The translations under genes and the position numbers were made by a program. Positions 8,791 through 17,609 of a stretch of 64,000 nucleotides of DNA are shown piece after piece. The DNA lies in contig JBAXOA010000004.1 in NCBI GenBank assembly GCA_037133495.1, positions 21,169-85,168 on the forward strand. Direction: 5' to 3'. Numbering within the stretch: position 1 is the first letter of the stretch; the number at the start of each line of letters is the position of its first letter. The notes beneath the pieces were generated by a model. That model saw only the letters and a program-made list of their open reading frames with translations, made no database searches and was not told the origin of the DNA. This stretch comes from JAAFHB01 sp037133495 (GTDB lineage: Bacteria > Bacteroidota > Bacteroidia > Bacteroidales > Prolixibacteraceae).

Positions 8791-10345
8791 TCTTGGGTGG
8801 TGCTGTTTTTTTGTTTGATGTTATCGAAAGTGCCAATCCTACAATTGATCGGGTATCAACCGGATCGATAATACCGTCGTCCCAAAGCCTTGAAGTACTG
8901 TAATAAGCCGAACTTTCCTCATCAAATCTGCTGATAAGATCATTATTCTGATTGTTGTCAGATTCTTTAATCGAATTCAGAACCTGCTGAGCCTGTGATC
9001 CGCCCATAACCCCAATCTTTGCATTCGGCCACATAAACAGAAAATCAGGGTCGTACGCTCTTCCTGCCATCGCATAATTGCCTGCCCCAAACGATCCGCC
9101 TATGATGACAGTTATTTTTGGAACTACCGATGTCGCTACTGCATGAATTAACTTGGCTCCATTACGTGCAATTCCTTCGTGTTCATATTTCTTGCCAACA
9201 ATAAAGCCAGAGATATTCTGTAAAAAAAGGAGCGGTATTTTTCTGAAATTGCAAATTTCGATAAAATGAGCGCCTTTTAAGGAAGCCTCAGAAGTCAGAA
9301 ATCCATTATTGGCAACAATTCCAACCGGAAATCCCATAATTCTGCAATAACCGGTTATGATAGTTGTTCCGTAATTTTGTTTGAACTCTTCAAATTTGCT
9401 CCCATCAACAATTCTGGCTATAATTTCATAAATATCGACCTGTTTTTTTAGATTAACAGGAGCTAAACCATATATTTCAGTTGGATTATATGCCGGTTGT
9501 TCAATTGGAGAAAGATTAATGTGCTGCGCTTCGTGCTGAGGAATTAATTCGAATATATTTCTGCAGATTCTGATCGCATCTATTTCATTATCTGCCAGAT
9601 GATCAGCGACGCCCGAAATGCCGGTATGAACGAATGCTCCGCCTAATTCTTCAGCAGTAACCTCTTCGCCTGTCGCGGCTTTTACCAGAGGTGGACCGCC
9701 AATGAAAATAGTACCCTGATTTTTAACAATAATAGTTTCATCGCTCATTGCAGGCACATAAGCACCACCGGCAGTGCATGATCCCATTACAATCGATATC
9801 TGAGGAATTCCGGCAGCTGACATCTGCGACTGGTTGTAAAAAATTCGTCCAAAACCATCATGATCGGGAAATATACGGGATTGTTCCGGTAAAAATATTC
9901 CGCCGGAATCGACCAGATAAATACATGGCAGATGGTTCTTAAGGGCGATTTCCTGACCTCGTAAATGTTTTTTGACCGTCTCGTGAATATAAGTACCCCC
10001 TTTTACGGTTGCATCATTGGCAATGATCATGCATAATTTACCTTGAACCTTCCCAATCCCGGTAATAATCCCTGCCGATGGGAACTTATCTTCGTATTGT
10101 CCGTATGCTGCCAATACAGAAAGTTCAAGAAAAGGGGTATTTCCATCGGTTAATAAATCTATTCTGCTTCTGGCATCAAATTTTCCGCGCGACCGGTGTC
10201 TGACAAAACTCAAATCTTCATCACGTCTGACTACACTATTCATTTTTAAATGATAAGTGTCCATCAGCTGCGAAAAGATTTGAACTTTTTCCATGAACTG
10301 ACCTTCTGAGGGAATAATATTTGATTTTATCTGTTTCAATTTCAA
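8771..10345 (-). CDS. liuB: Methylcrotonyl-CoA carboxylase beta subunit (carboxyltransferase)
   Basis: Transfers carboxyl from biotin to 3-methylcrotonyl-CoA. At 524 residues, the crotonase-like carboxyltransferase halves are visible as RHRSRGKFDARSRIDLL (N half), GSCTAGGAYVPAMSDETIIV, LQNISGFIVGKKYEHEGIAR and GGSFGAGNYAMAGRAYDP. The start used is a TTG, eight bases after the E1 stop. I keep it because the residues before the first ATG (10294), with KSNIIPSEGQF, look like the conserved N-terminal arm of this family. If the ATG is used, the protein is 507 residues. It is co-directional and nearly contiguous with E1 upstream. Confidence 0.9.
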   Translation of the reverse strand: MKLKQIKSNIIPSEGQFMEKVQIFSQLMDTYHLKMNSVVRRDEDLSFVRHRSRGKFDARSRIDLLTDGNTPFLELSVLAAYGQYEDKFPSAGIITGIGKVQGKLCMIIANDATVKGGTYIHETVKKHLRGQEIALKNHLPCIYLVDSGGIFLPEQSRIFPDHDGFGRIFYNQSQMSAAGIPQISIVMGSCTAGGAYVPAMSDETIIVKNQGTIFIGGPPLVKAATGEEVTAEELGGAFVHTGISGVADHLADNEIDAIRICRNIFELIPQHEAQHINLSPIEQPAYNPTEIYGLAPVNLKKQVDIYEIIARIVDGSKFEEFKQNYGTTIITGYCRIMGFPVGIVANNGFLTSEASLKGAHFIEICNFRKIPLLFLQNISGFIVGKKYEHEGIARNGAKLIHAVATSVVPKITVIIGGSFGAGNYAMAGRAYDPDFLFMWPNAKIGVMGGSQAQQVLNSIKESDNNQNNDLISRFDEESSAYYSTSRLWDDGIIDPVDTRSIVGLALSITSNKKTAPPKNGIYRM

Positions 10346-10352
10346 GCTTTAA

Positions 10353-12773
10353 TTAATCGTAAAGTCCCGGATATTTAAGGGGATTAGCCTTGTTCATAAT
10401 TTCGTAGACTGCCTCAAAAATTGTTTCAGTATTTGGTTTCGAAAAATATTCGCCATCAGTACCATAGGCGCCTCTATGGGCTTTAGCCGATAATGTTCTG
10501 GGAGGCGAATTAAGGAAATGAAATGCTTTTTGTTCTTCAAGCACCTTTTGCATCATATATGCAGTGCCACCGCCCGGCACATCTTCGTCTACAAACAGTA
10601 CTTTATTGGTTTTCTGAATTGACCGGGTAATGATATGATTTGTATCGAAAGGCACAAGTGTCTGTATATCTATTAGTTCTACTGATATTCCAAGTGATTT
10701 TAATTTATTTACAGCACTGTGGGCTATAGTAACATTCCAGCCATAGGTAACGAGGGTAACATCTGTTCCTTCCGCCAAAATTTCAGGGATACCTAACGGA
10801 ACTGCGAACTCTCCCGGATTTTCAGGGATCATTTCATGAATATAATACCCTTTCAGCGGTTCAATTACCAAAGCCGGATTGTGTCCTTTTAACAAGGTAT
10901 TATAAAACCCAGCAGCCTGTGTCATATTACGCGGAACACAAATATTGATACCACCTAGCGAACCAAGTAACATGCCCATCGGAGAACCCGAATGCCACAT
11001 TCCCTGCAGCTGGTGACCTCTGGTCCGGATTATCAACGGAGCAATTTGCTGTCCGCTGGTCCGGTAATAAAGTGTCGCGAGATCGTCGGAAATAGTTGAA
11101 AGAGCATAAATCAGGTAATCGAGGTACTGAATTTCGGCAATAGGCTTAAACCCTCTGAGCGCCAATCCAATCCCCTGGCCAATAATCGTTGTTTCTCTGA
11201 TTCCTGTGTCAAATACCCGATGTGTACCAAATTTTTCCTGCATTCCTTTCATTCCCTGATTCACATCGCCTAGCCGTCCTGTATCTTCGCCAAAAGTGAT
11301 CAGTAAAGGATATTTATCAAACAGAAGATCGAAATTGAGATTAAGAATCTCGTGAGCCGGAGCCAATTTAGAGTCGGAGTTATAAACCGGCTTTACATCA
11401 TTTCCTGAATCATAATTATTGTCTTCGTGAAAAAGATGCGTATTGTACTTGTCTTTCCCCTTTTTTTCAATTTTTGTAACCCAATTCAACAGGTTATTTC
11501 TGCTCTTTTGAAAAGACGGATTACCACGAAGTAATCTTAGTTGTTTTTTAGCAAATGCCAGCAATTTTTTGCGGGTTGGAAATGGAGCAGTAAGAATGTC
11601 TTCCAGACCCTCTGCAAAAACTTCAGGAGCTGAGGTATTTTCTTCATATATTGCTGCTATTAAGCCACTTAATTCTTTTATTTCGTCCGCAAAACTTTGA
11701 AAAAATATCTGCCAGGCATGGTCTTTTGCCAACCGGGCCCGAAGTGTCGCCCTATGCTCAATTGAAACGATTGTTTTTTTATCTGTTATTTTTTCCTCCA
11801 GTATCCATTCTCTGAATTTCAAAATCGGATCATGCATTTTCTCCCATAACAGACGCTCATCACTTTTGTAACGCTCGTGCGATCCGGATGAAGAATGCCC
11901 CAAAGGCTGGGTTAATTCGTTAATATGAAATATAACAGGGATATGATTCTCGCGGCAAATTTTGATCCCATTTTCGAATGTTTGAACCAAGGACAGGTAA
12001 TCATGACCCGGACAAACGAAGATTTTACACCCGGCATCATTTTCATTGGCTTCAAAGCCTTGAAGCGCTTTGGATATGCTTCCTTTTGCTGTCTGCAGAT
12101 CAACCGGAACACTTATTCCATAGCCGTCGTCCCAAATTGCGACAGCCATTGGTACCTGCAGAACACAAGCGGCATTAATAGTTTCGAAAAACATCCCTTC
12201 AGAAGTGCTCGACTCACCAATTGTTCCAAATGCTACTTCATTACCGGTAATGGAATTTTTTGTGTATTTTTTTAATTCAGGATTATCCCTAACCAATTTT
12301 GACGCCTGAGCCAATCCTAAAAGACGAGGCATCTGACCTGCAGTAGGGGAGATATCGGACGATGAATTTTTTTGCTCCAACAGGTTATCAAATCCGCTCT
12401 CAATATCAAAATTCCGGGTTGCATGATGATTATTGAAATTGCGCCCTACTGCTGATGGGTTATTTTCGATATCGGTATCCCCATATATCTGAGCGAAAAA
12501 CTCTTCAGGATTGAGTAATCCTGTGGCTAACATAAAAGTTTGGTCTCTGTAATAACCTGATCGCCAGTCGCCATTCTTAAAGCACTTGGCATAAGCAACT
12601 TGTGCCAGCTCTTTTCCATCCCCGAAAATACCAAAATGGGCACGACCCGCATGAACCTCCTTGCGACCTAAAATACTTAATTGCCGGCTTAAAAATACGG
12701 TATAATAATCGCTGAGAACAACGTCTTTTTCAATATGCAATAATTCAGGCAGGCCAGATTCTTTCAAATGCAT
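10353..12773 (-). CDS. Branched-chain 2-oxoacid dehydrogenase E1, fused alpha-beta
   Basis: Thiamine-diphosphate E1 that decarboxylates branched-chain 2-oxoacids (from Leu, Ile, Val) and passes acyl groups to E2. About 806 residues combine both subunits. The alpha part has GIFGDGKELAQVAYAKCF, FGTIGESSTSEGMFFETINA (thiamine-binding) and AIWDDGYGISVPVD. The beta part begins near residue 480 with ITFGEDTGRLGDVNQGMKGM and continues with FDTGIRETTIIGQGIGLA, EIQYLDYLIYA and VDEDVPGGGTAYMMQ. The ATG at 12773 is preferred over a TTG two codons upstream. It is the first gene of the leucine-to-mevalonate run. E2 and E3 are not in the window. An imperfect palindrome lies 35 bases upstream. Confidence 0.9.
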   Translation of the reverse strand: MHLKESGLPELLHIEKDVVLSDYYTVFLSRQLSILGRKEVHAGRAHFGIFGDGKELAQVAYAKCFKNGDWRSGYYRDQTFMLATGLLNPEEFFAQIYGDTDIENNPSAVGRNFNNHHATRNFDIESGFDNLLEQKNSSSDISPTAGQMPRLLGLAQASKLVRDNPELKKYTKNSITGNEVAFGTIGESSTSEGMFFETINAACVLQVPMAVAIWDDGYGISVPVDLQTAKGSISKALQGFEANENDAGCKIFVCPGHDYLSLVQTFENGIKICRENHIPVIFHINELTQPLGHSSSGSHERYKSDERLLWEKMHDPILKFREWILEEKITDKKTIVSIEHRATLRARLAKDHAWQIFFQSFADEIKELSGLIAAIYEENTSAPEVFAEGLEDILTAPFPTRKKLLAFAKKQLRLLRGNPSFQKSRNNLLNWVTKIEKKGKDKYNTHLFHEDNNYDSGNDVKPVYNSDSKLAPAHEILNLNFDLLFDKYPLLITFGEDTGRLGDVNQGMKGMQEKFGTHRVFDTGIRETTIIGQGIGLALRGFKPIAEIQYLDYLIYALSTISDDLATLYYRTSGQQIAPLIIRTRGHQLQGMWHSGSPMGMLLGSLGGINICVPRNMTQAAGFYNTLLKGHNPALVIEPLKGYYIHEMIPENPGEFAVPLGIPEILAEGTDVTLVTYGWNVTIAHSAVNKLKSLGISVELIDIQTLVPFDTNHIITRSIQKTNKVLFVDEDVPGGGTAYMMQKVLEEQKAFHFLNSPPRTLSAKAHRGAYGTDGEYFSKPNTETIFEAVYEIMNKANPLKYPGLYD

Positions 12774-12807
12774 TCTCAAATATTGAAAATTAATTTCAGG
12801 TTATTTT

Positions 12808-12842
12808 TATCTGTAAAAACATCAATATGTCTTTTACAGATA
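12808..12842. promoter_or_regulatory. Imperfect palindrome upstream of the leucine/mevalonate operon
   Basis: The left arm (12808-12822, beginning TATCTGTAAAA) is matched by the right arm (12827-12842, ending TTTTACAGATA), with 11 perfect outer pairs, one single-base bulge and then ACAT/ATGT. It lies 35-69 bases before the E1 start in the only sizeable gap ahead of the operon. No T-tract follows on the minus strand, so it does not look like a terminator of ribH. A transcription factor operator for the operon is the simplest reading, but the regulator is unknown. Confidence 0.4.
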
Positions 12843-12903
12843 ACTAACGATTATTTGAGCTTTAAGTTTAAAAAAACAAAATAATATTATTCTTAATGCA
12901 TTT

Positions 12904-13419
12904 TTATTCGGGTTCAATCTCGTTTTCAATCTCGTTTTCAAAATCATTTTGGAGTGAAACCATCTTGATTGCAGTAATGGCGGCTTCGTCTCCTTTATTA
13001 CCTAACTTACCTCCAGCTCTGTCAAGCGCCTGTTGTTGATTTTCAGTAGTCAACACACCAAATATCACGGGGAGATTGTATTTTATGTTCAGGTCTGTGG
13101 CTCCTTTGGCTACTCCCTGACAGATAAAATCGAAATGACGGGTTTCACCTTGAATCACGCAGCCTAAAAGTATAATAGCCTCCACATCTGTATATTCTGC
13201 AAAAAATTGTCCGCCAATAGTCAATTCAAAACTGCCAGGAACGTGCTTAACAATAATATTTTCATCCAGAACACCATGTTTTTTAAGTGTTTCGACAGCA
13301 CCACATGCTAACGCCCCCGTAACTTCATAATTCCATTCCGAAACTACGATTCCGAATTTCATCTCTTTTCCATCCGGAACTGTATTTAAATCATATTCTG
13401 AAAGATTCTTTGTTGCCAT
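12904..13419 (-). CDS. ribH: 6,7-dimethyl-8-ribityllumazine synthase
   Basis: Condenses 5-amino-6-ribitylaminouracil with 3,4-dihydroxy-2-butanone 4-phosphate in riboflavin synthesis; the family forms icosahedral or pentameric assemblies. Visible marks are VSEWNYEVTGALACGA, VPGSFELTIGG, LLGCVIQGETRHFDFICQG with the conserved histidine, and PVIFGVLTTENQQQALDRAGG. The protein is 171 residues. The last dozen form an acidic extension (ENEIENEIEPE) encoded by a 12-base tandem repeat and lie beyond the usual end of the family. A short YwbE-like gene ends five bases upstream of the start codon, so the two probably share a transcript. Confidence 0.95.
   Translation of the reverse strand: MATKNLSEYDLNTVPDGKEMKFGIVVSEWNYEVTGALACGAVETLKKHGVLDENIIVKHVPGSFELTIGGQFFAEYTDVEAIILLGCVIQGETRHFDFICQGVAKGATDLNIKYNLPVIFGVLTTENQQQALDRAGGKLGNKGDEAAITAIKMVSLQNDFENEIENEIEPE
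12913..12936. repeat. Two tandem copies of a 12-base unit in the ribH 3' end
   Basis: The unit TTCAATCTCGTT occurs at 12913-12924 and again at 12925-12936 without a mismatch. On the minus strand it encodes the repeated acidic ENEI residues of the RibH C-terminal tail. A short slippage duplication is the simplest origin. Confidence 0.85.
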
Positions 13420-13424
13420 AATAT

Positions 13425-13586
13425 CTAAATTTTCGACAAAACTAGTAAGAAAAACGGGTGAAACTGACTGCTGGTTAAAATATTTTGAACAGTACCCTCT
13501 GTAAGTTTGCCTGTACGCTGATCTGTTTTTAAAACAATCGCCACCTCAGTTCCAGGATTGATATTATTTCTGTTTCTGCCGTCCAT
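13425..13586 (-). CDS. YwbE-like (DUF2196) small protein, C-terminally shortened
   Basis: A 53-residue reading frame starting at ATG 13586. It encodes MDGRNRNNINPGTEVAIVLK followed by TDQRTGKLTEGTVQNILTSS. This strongly resembles the YwbE family (about 60-66 residues; N-G-x-N-R-x-x-I-x-P-G, then DQRTGK and ILTxSxxHPHGIKVRL). The match continues to the HP at residues 43-44. After that the family's GIKVRL-G-VGRV segment is replaced by FFLLVLSKI and a stop, and the expected tail is not found in other frames. It is either a shortened functional version or a decayed gene. Family function is unknown; the fold is thought to be a small beta protein. It lies five bases upstream of ribH. Confidence 0.7.
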   Translation of the reverse strand: MDGRNRNNINPGTEVAIVLKTDQRTGKLTEGTVQNILTSSQFHPFFLLVLSKI

Positions 13587-13631
13587 AAAATATGTATGCT
13601 TAAAGTGTAATAACTATTTTATCATATTACA

Positions 13632-13639
13632 CAAAAATA
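13632..13639 (-). promoter_or_regulatory. Candidate -7 element for the ywbE-like/ribH unit
   Basis: On the minus strand this reads TATTTTTG, an exact match to the Bacteroidota -7 consensus TAnnTTTG, about 46 bases before the YwbE-like start codon. No clear TTG appears at the -33 spacing, so the call rests on one box. Confidence 0.4.
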
Positions 13640-13684
13640 TGAGAAAATAAATAGATTACTTTGCACGATAATTAATTATTAGTC

Positions 13685-14473
13685 ATGCAGAAAATGCGCC
13701 TACTGTTTATTTTAGTACTTCTGATTTTACCGCACTCCATTTATTCACAGAATACTATTTCTTCTATCCCTTCATCTGATACTGTCCATGTTAAATCCAT
13801 ACAGCTTAAAACACTGCCAGGCAATACTTTTCGTTCTCAATGGATTAAAGGAGCCATCCTTCCGGCTGGTCTTATCCTTGCCGGAGCGATCACTTTAATG
13901 CCTGATTCTCACACTTTATTAAGCAAATACACGATTCACGAAAAAGTGAAGAGTTTGTTTCCTGATTTTCACTCTTCGTTGGATAATTATATGCAATATG
14001 CTCCTCTTGCTGCTGTATTTGCCTTAAAAGCGGCCGGAGTAAAGAGCCGAAGCGATTTTGTAAATCAGGCTGTGATTACAGCAAAGGCTGAACTGCTGAT
14101 GACTGTTATTGTTCAGGGAATGAAAAGAACGATTTCCAGTGAGCGCCCATCGGGATCAGGAATGAATTCGATGCCTTCCGGTCATACAGCCCAGGCATTT
14201 GTTTCTGCCACAATTCTTGATATGGAATACCGGGATACATCTCCCTGGATAAGTGTGGGTGGGTATGCTGTTGCAACGACAACTGCCATATACCGGATGG
14301 CTAACAATCAGCATTGGATTTCTGACGTTTTGATCGGCGCCGGAATTGGTATTTTTTCGACCAAAATTGTGTATTACACACATCGTTATCATTGGGGCGG
14401 GAAAAAAAATATGATAATTCTTCCAACGATTTATAAAAACGGTGGAGGAGTCTCCTTTGCAATGATACTTTAA
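13685..14473 (+). CDS. PAP2-family membrane/periplasmic phosphatase
   Basis: A 262-residue type 2 phosphatidic acid phosphatase homologue. A signal peptide (residues 1-22, ending HSIYSQ) is followed by the three PAP2 motifs: KRTISSERPSG (about residues 141-151), SMPSGHTAQAF (about 160-170) and YRMANNQHWISDV (about 204-216), with the catalytic histidine in NQHW. Substrates of this family include lipid phosphates and undecaprenyl diphosphate; the exact one cannot be assigned. It stands alone on the plus strand and converges with the cobalamin operon, its stop lying 11 bases from the YncE-like stop. Confidence 0.88.
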   Translation: MQKMRLLFILVLLILPHSIYSQNTISSIPSSDTVHVKSIQLKTLPGNTFRSQWIKGAILPAGLILAGAITLMPDSHTLLSKYTIHEKVKSLFPDFHSSLDNYMQYAPLAAVFALKAAGVKSRSDFVNQAVITAKAELLMTVIVQGMKRTISSERPSGSGMNSMPSGHTAQAFVSATILDMEYRDTSPWISVGGYAVATTTAIYRMANNQHWISDVLIGAGIGIFSTKIVYYTHRYHWGGKKNMIILPTIYKNGGGVSFAMIL

Positions 14474-14484
14474 ATTTACAACTT

Positions 14485-15546
14485 TCATTTAAAGCAATAG
14501 GCACCCGGAATAATGCCTGTTTTAAAACTGTCAATTTTAGCTCCTTGTGCTGAATAACGGTAAATAACGCCTCTTTGAAGGTAATCAATTGCATCGCTCA
14601 GATAAAGCTCAGAGGTTTGGGGATCAATGGCAAGACTGTAATAAAGATGGTTCCCCGTTGCTAAAAAAGGATGATCACCCAAGGTTGGTTGGTTGACTCC
14701 GAGCTTCCACACTCCATTATTGATAAATAATAATGAATCTCCCGTCCCATTGATCGCCAGACGCGAAGGCTTAGCATCAGCAGTTAGTGAAAAGGTCCTT
14801 TCAATTGTCCGCGTTGCAGGGTTAATTTTCTGAAGTAAGGGATTACGCGCAGTTGCTCCGGTTTTTGTCCACCCTCCATCGCAAAGTGTCCATATTTTAT
14901 TATACTTGTCAAGCACCAGGCCTCCGGGTTGTTTACCTGTTTTTATCTCAGCAACTACTGCATCTGTACGAGAATCAATCACTAATACGGTTTCGTCAAA
15001 TGACCAGCAACTGACAAATACAAAGTCGTTCCATTGTACCATTTGCTCAGTTGAAGAATGTCCGGATGTAGAAATTACACCTGTAATTTGAAGGGTTTTT
15101 GGATTTACAATTGTAATTTTTTCGGCATAAAGATCAGTTATATAAGCCTTTTCATTATTCACAAAATGAATATATCTTGGAGATGTCAGACCTGTAATCT
15201 TACCGGTGTATTTCCCGTTTAAAGTATTAATGATATATACCTTCCCGGAGTTATTGATTACGATGTAACCAAGATTATCGCGTATAACCATTGACTGTGC
15301 CACATCTCCAAGAGGGAGTCCGTTTGTATTGTAGAAGAGGTCATTTTGTACCTTGTGCGTTGCCGGATCATAAAATGAAAGCGATGAGTTACCATACATA
15401 AAATTCCCTTCATTAACAATAAACACACCTTTAGGAAACAAAGCTTCGGTTTGATGACTTTTGATCCAGGCATCATCCTTCATACATCCTGAGACACAAA
15501 AAACGGACAGCACCAAAAGAGCAATATATGAGTTCCTTATTTTCAT
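14485..15546 (-). CDS. YncE-like beta-propeller lipoprotein (cobalamin operon)
   Basis: A 353-residue exported lipoprotein with lipobox SVFCVSGC (Cys at about residue 21). It has repeated propeller blades of the YncE/DUF5074 type (for example GKVYIINTLNGKYTGKI, EKITIVNPKTLQITGVI and VLVIDSRTDAVVAEIKTGKQPGG). Such proteins accompany BtuB in Bacteroidota; in the Bacteroides BtuG family they are surface B12-capturing propellers. It is the last gene of the riboswitch-controlled run and starts two bases after the receptor stop. A role in surface cobalamin capture is inferred from context. Confidence 0.85.
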   Translation of the reverse strand: MKIRNSYIALLVLSVFCVSGCMKDDAWIKSHQTEALFPKGVFIVNEGNFMYGNSSLSFYDPATHKVQNDLFYNTNGLPLGDVAQSMVIRDNLGYIVINNSGKVYIINTLNGKYTGKITGLTSPRYIHFVNNEKAYITDLYAEKITIVNPKTLQITGVISTSGHSSTEQMVQWNDFVFVSCWSFDETVLVIDSRTDAVVAEIKTGKQPGGLVLDKYNKIWTLCDGGWTKTGATARNPLLQKINPATRTIERTFSLTADAKPSRLAINGTGDSLLFINNGVWKLGVNQPTLGDHPFLATGNHLYYSLAIDPQTSELYLSDAIDYLQRGVIYRYSAQGAKIDSFKTGIIPGAYCFK

Positions 15547-15548
15547 TT

Positions 15549-17594
15549 TTAGAAATCGTAGCGAATAAGAAAAGAATAATTCCTAAGAGGCATAGGGTGC
15601 TGCAAGACAGTACGATACACTTCATTAAAAAGATTGAATATTTTCAATTCAACACCAAATTTATCGTTTTTTAAATTGATTTCCTTTCCCAAATGAATGT
15701 TATTCATAAAATAAGGATAGAGTACATCTGGTTTTGAAGTCTTGTCGTTACTTGAAGTGGTGAAGCGTTCGCTGTAGTAACTCCATTGCCACGTGAAATG
15801 GTATCCCAGCCGGGAGAGGTTAAACAGGAAATTGGCAGAATGCTGCGGAATATAAGGGAGCTGTTTGCCAATCGATTCATCTGCCCAGTTTCGCGGATTA
15901 TCCCTGTTTATTGACCGGGTGTATGCGTAATTACCATTAAAATGGTATTCAAAAGCGCAGACTTTCCCGGTTATTCCGGCGTTTAATTCAGCACCACTTG
16001 AATTTACTCTGTTCATATTGTAAGGTTCCCAATATCCTTGAGGAGTAGGTAACCAGATGATCCAGTTGTTGATCCGCGAATAGTATCCGTTAATCGATAT
16101 GTGAAGTGAACTTTTTCCGGTAATTTTTGAATATCCGCTGCCAATGTCAGCTTGTAATCCCTCTTCAGGTTTTAGTTGCGGGTTACCTCCCGGAATATAA
16201 TACAAATCGTTGAGCGTTGGCTGGTGATAGTTTCTGGCCAGATTACCCTTTAAAAAATATCCTTTATCGTGAAGGGGACGATACTCGAGTCCTCCCGATG
16301 GAATTAGAGGTGCAGAAATACCTCCAATAAAGTCTTCTCTTACCAAAAGATTAGCCGATAACTTGTCACTAAAAATTTCGCTGAGCATCAGGGAAACGGA
16401 ATGATCACGGCGACGCCTGTCATAACTTTGCGATTCACCGCCCGGTGGAGAATTGGCAGAGTAAACGTTGTTAATATCCGCATTCGCACTCGCAGTCAAA
16501 GAGAGTTTATTTGAAAATTGATAATCATAATTTGCTCTTAACAAATAAGATGCAGACCTTGAATGAGCATCGGTAGCAATAAGGTCTTCGGCTCCCAAAA
16601 CTTTCGTCTTCAACTGGTAGGACAAGAACTGAATATTCGCTCCTGCCGAAAAGCTTAGCGTTCCTCCGTCACCATAATGCTTCCATTCGACAACTGGCCG
16701 GTGAGCATTGTCGGTTTGCCGGTTAATATTTGTATTGTTGCCGGTTTCATTTGAAAGTAATCTGGGAAGACTTCGGTCGTTGTGCTGGTACCAATACCTA
16801 AGGGTAATAAAACTCTTTTGGACAGGATGGAAATAAAACTCCTGCAAAAGTCCATAATTCTCATATTTTGCATTTTCATTGCGCTGAGTAGGGTAGAGGT
16901 AGTTACCGTTTTTGGGGTCAATATCCGCAACAAACTTATTCACAAATTGATAGTCATTATCGGAATAGTTATAAAAAGCCCTTGTCTGAGACTGCATTTT
17001 TTTATTTCCGCTGTTTACCTGAAAAAATTCATCTTTTGTTCCATAACTTCCGATACCGGTAAGTACCCTGCCTGAAAATTTATTCAGCCAATCGGTATTA
17101 TTATCAAGCTTAACGATTCCGCCAAGTGCACCACTTCGTTCTGATAAAGAGCCTGAACCATGAAGCAAGCTGACATTGTCGGTAAAATAAACAGGTATTG
17201 TTGAGAAATCAACCATTCCGAGCATGGGTGAATTAAGACTGATCCCATTCCATAACACTTGGGTATGCGAAGGGGCGGTGCCGCGAAAAGATGCTGTCGC
17301 CATCGCACCGCGGCCATATTCTTTTATGAACAGTGGAGTATTCAGAGCCATTAAGTCCGACAAGCTGAATGTCAGCGCCTTAATCAGGGCAATTGAATCA
17401 ATTCTGGTGATGGTTTTCCCTGCTTCCTCTTTTATTATTTTATTTGCACGGACTTCAATTGTTTTAATTTTCAGCGTATCCGAAAGTTGCTGCGCAGCAA
17501 CAAATTCATTTGAAAAAAGGGTTACAACCGGAATACAAAGAAATTTAAGATATTTAAATTTCGAATAAAATGATCCGGAGAGTCTTTTAATCAT
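15549..17594 (-). CDS. btuB: TonB-dependent receptor, BtuB-like cobalamin transporter
   Basis: A 681-residue outer-membrane receptor. The N-terminal signal peptide is followed by a TonB-box-like DTLKIKTIEVRANK, a plug domain (EYGRGAMATASFRGTAPSHT, HGSGSLSERSGALGGIVKL) and a 22-strand-type barrel ending in an aromatic residue (YSFLIRYDF). The plug with little or no carboxypeptidase-like extension and the B12 riboswitch upstream point to cobalamin or another corrinoid. It is flanked by a PKD lipoprotein (15 bases upstream) and the YncE-like lipoprotein (2 bases downstream), a usual Bacteroidota cobalamin uptake set. Confidence 0.9.
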   Translation of the reverse strand: MIKRLSGSFYSKFKYLKFLCIPVVTLFSNEFVAAQQLSDTLKIKTIEVRANKIIKEEAGKTITRIDSIALIKALTFSLSDLMALNTPLFIKEYGRGAMATASFRGTAPSHTQVLWNGISLNSPMLGMVDFSTIPVYFTDNVSLLHGSGSLSERSGALGGIVKLDNNTDWLNKFSGRVLTGIGSYGTKDEFFQVNSGNKKMQSQTRAFYNYSDNDYQFVNKFVADIDPKNGNYLYPTQRNENAKYENYGLLQEFYFHPVQKSFITLRYWYQHNDRSLPRLLSNETGNNTNINRQTDNAHRPVVEWKHYGDGGTLSFSAGANIQFLSYQLKTKVLGAEDLIATDAHSRSASYLLRANYDYQFSNKLSLTASANADINNVYSANSPPGGESQSYDRRRRDHSVSLMLSEIFSDKLSANLLVREDFIGGISAPLIPSGGLEYRPLHDKGYFLKGNLARNYHQPTLNDLYYIPGGNPQLKPEEGLQADIGSGYSKITGKSSLHISINGYYSRINNWIIWLPTPQGYWEPYNMNRVNSSGAELNAGITGKVCAFEYHFNGNYAYTRSINRDNPRNWADESIGKQLPYIPQHSANFLFNLSRLGYHFTWQWSYYSERFTTSSNDKTSKPDVLYPYFMNNIHLGKEINLKNDKFGVELKIFNLFNEVYRTVLQHPMPLRNYSFLIRYDF

Positions 17595-17609
17595 TTAAGT
17601 TTTGTGAAA

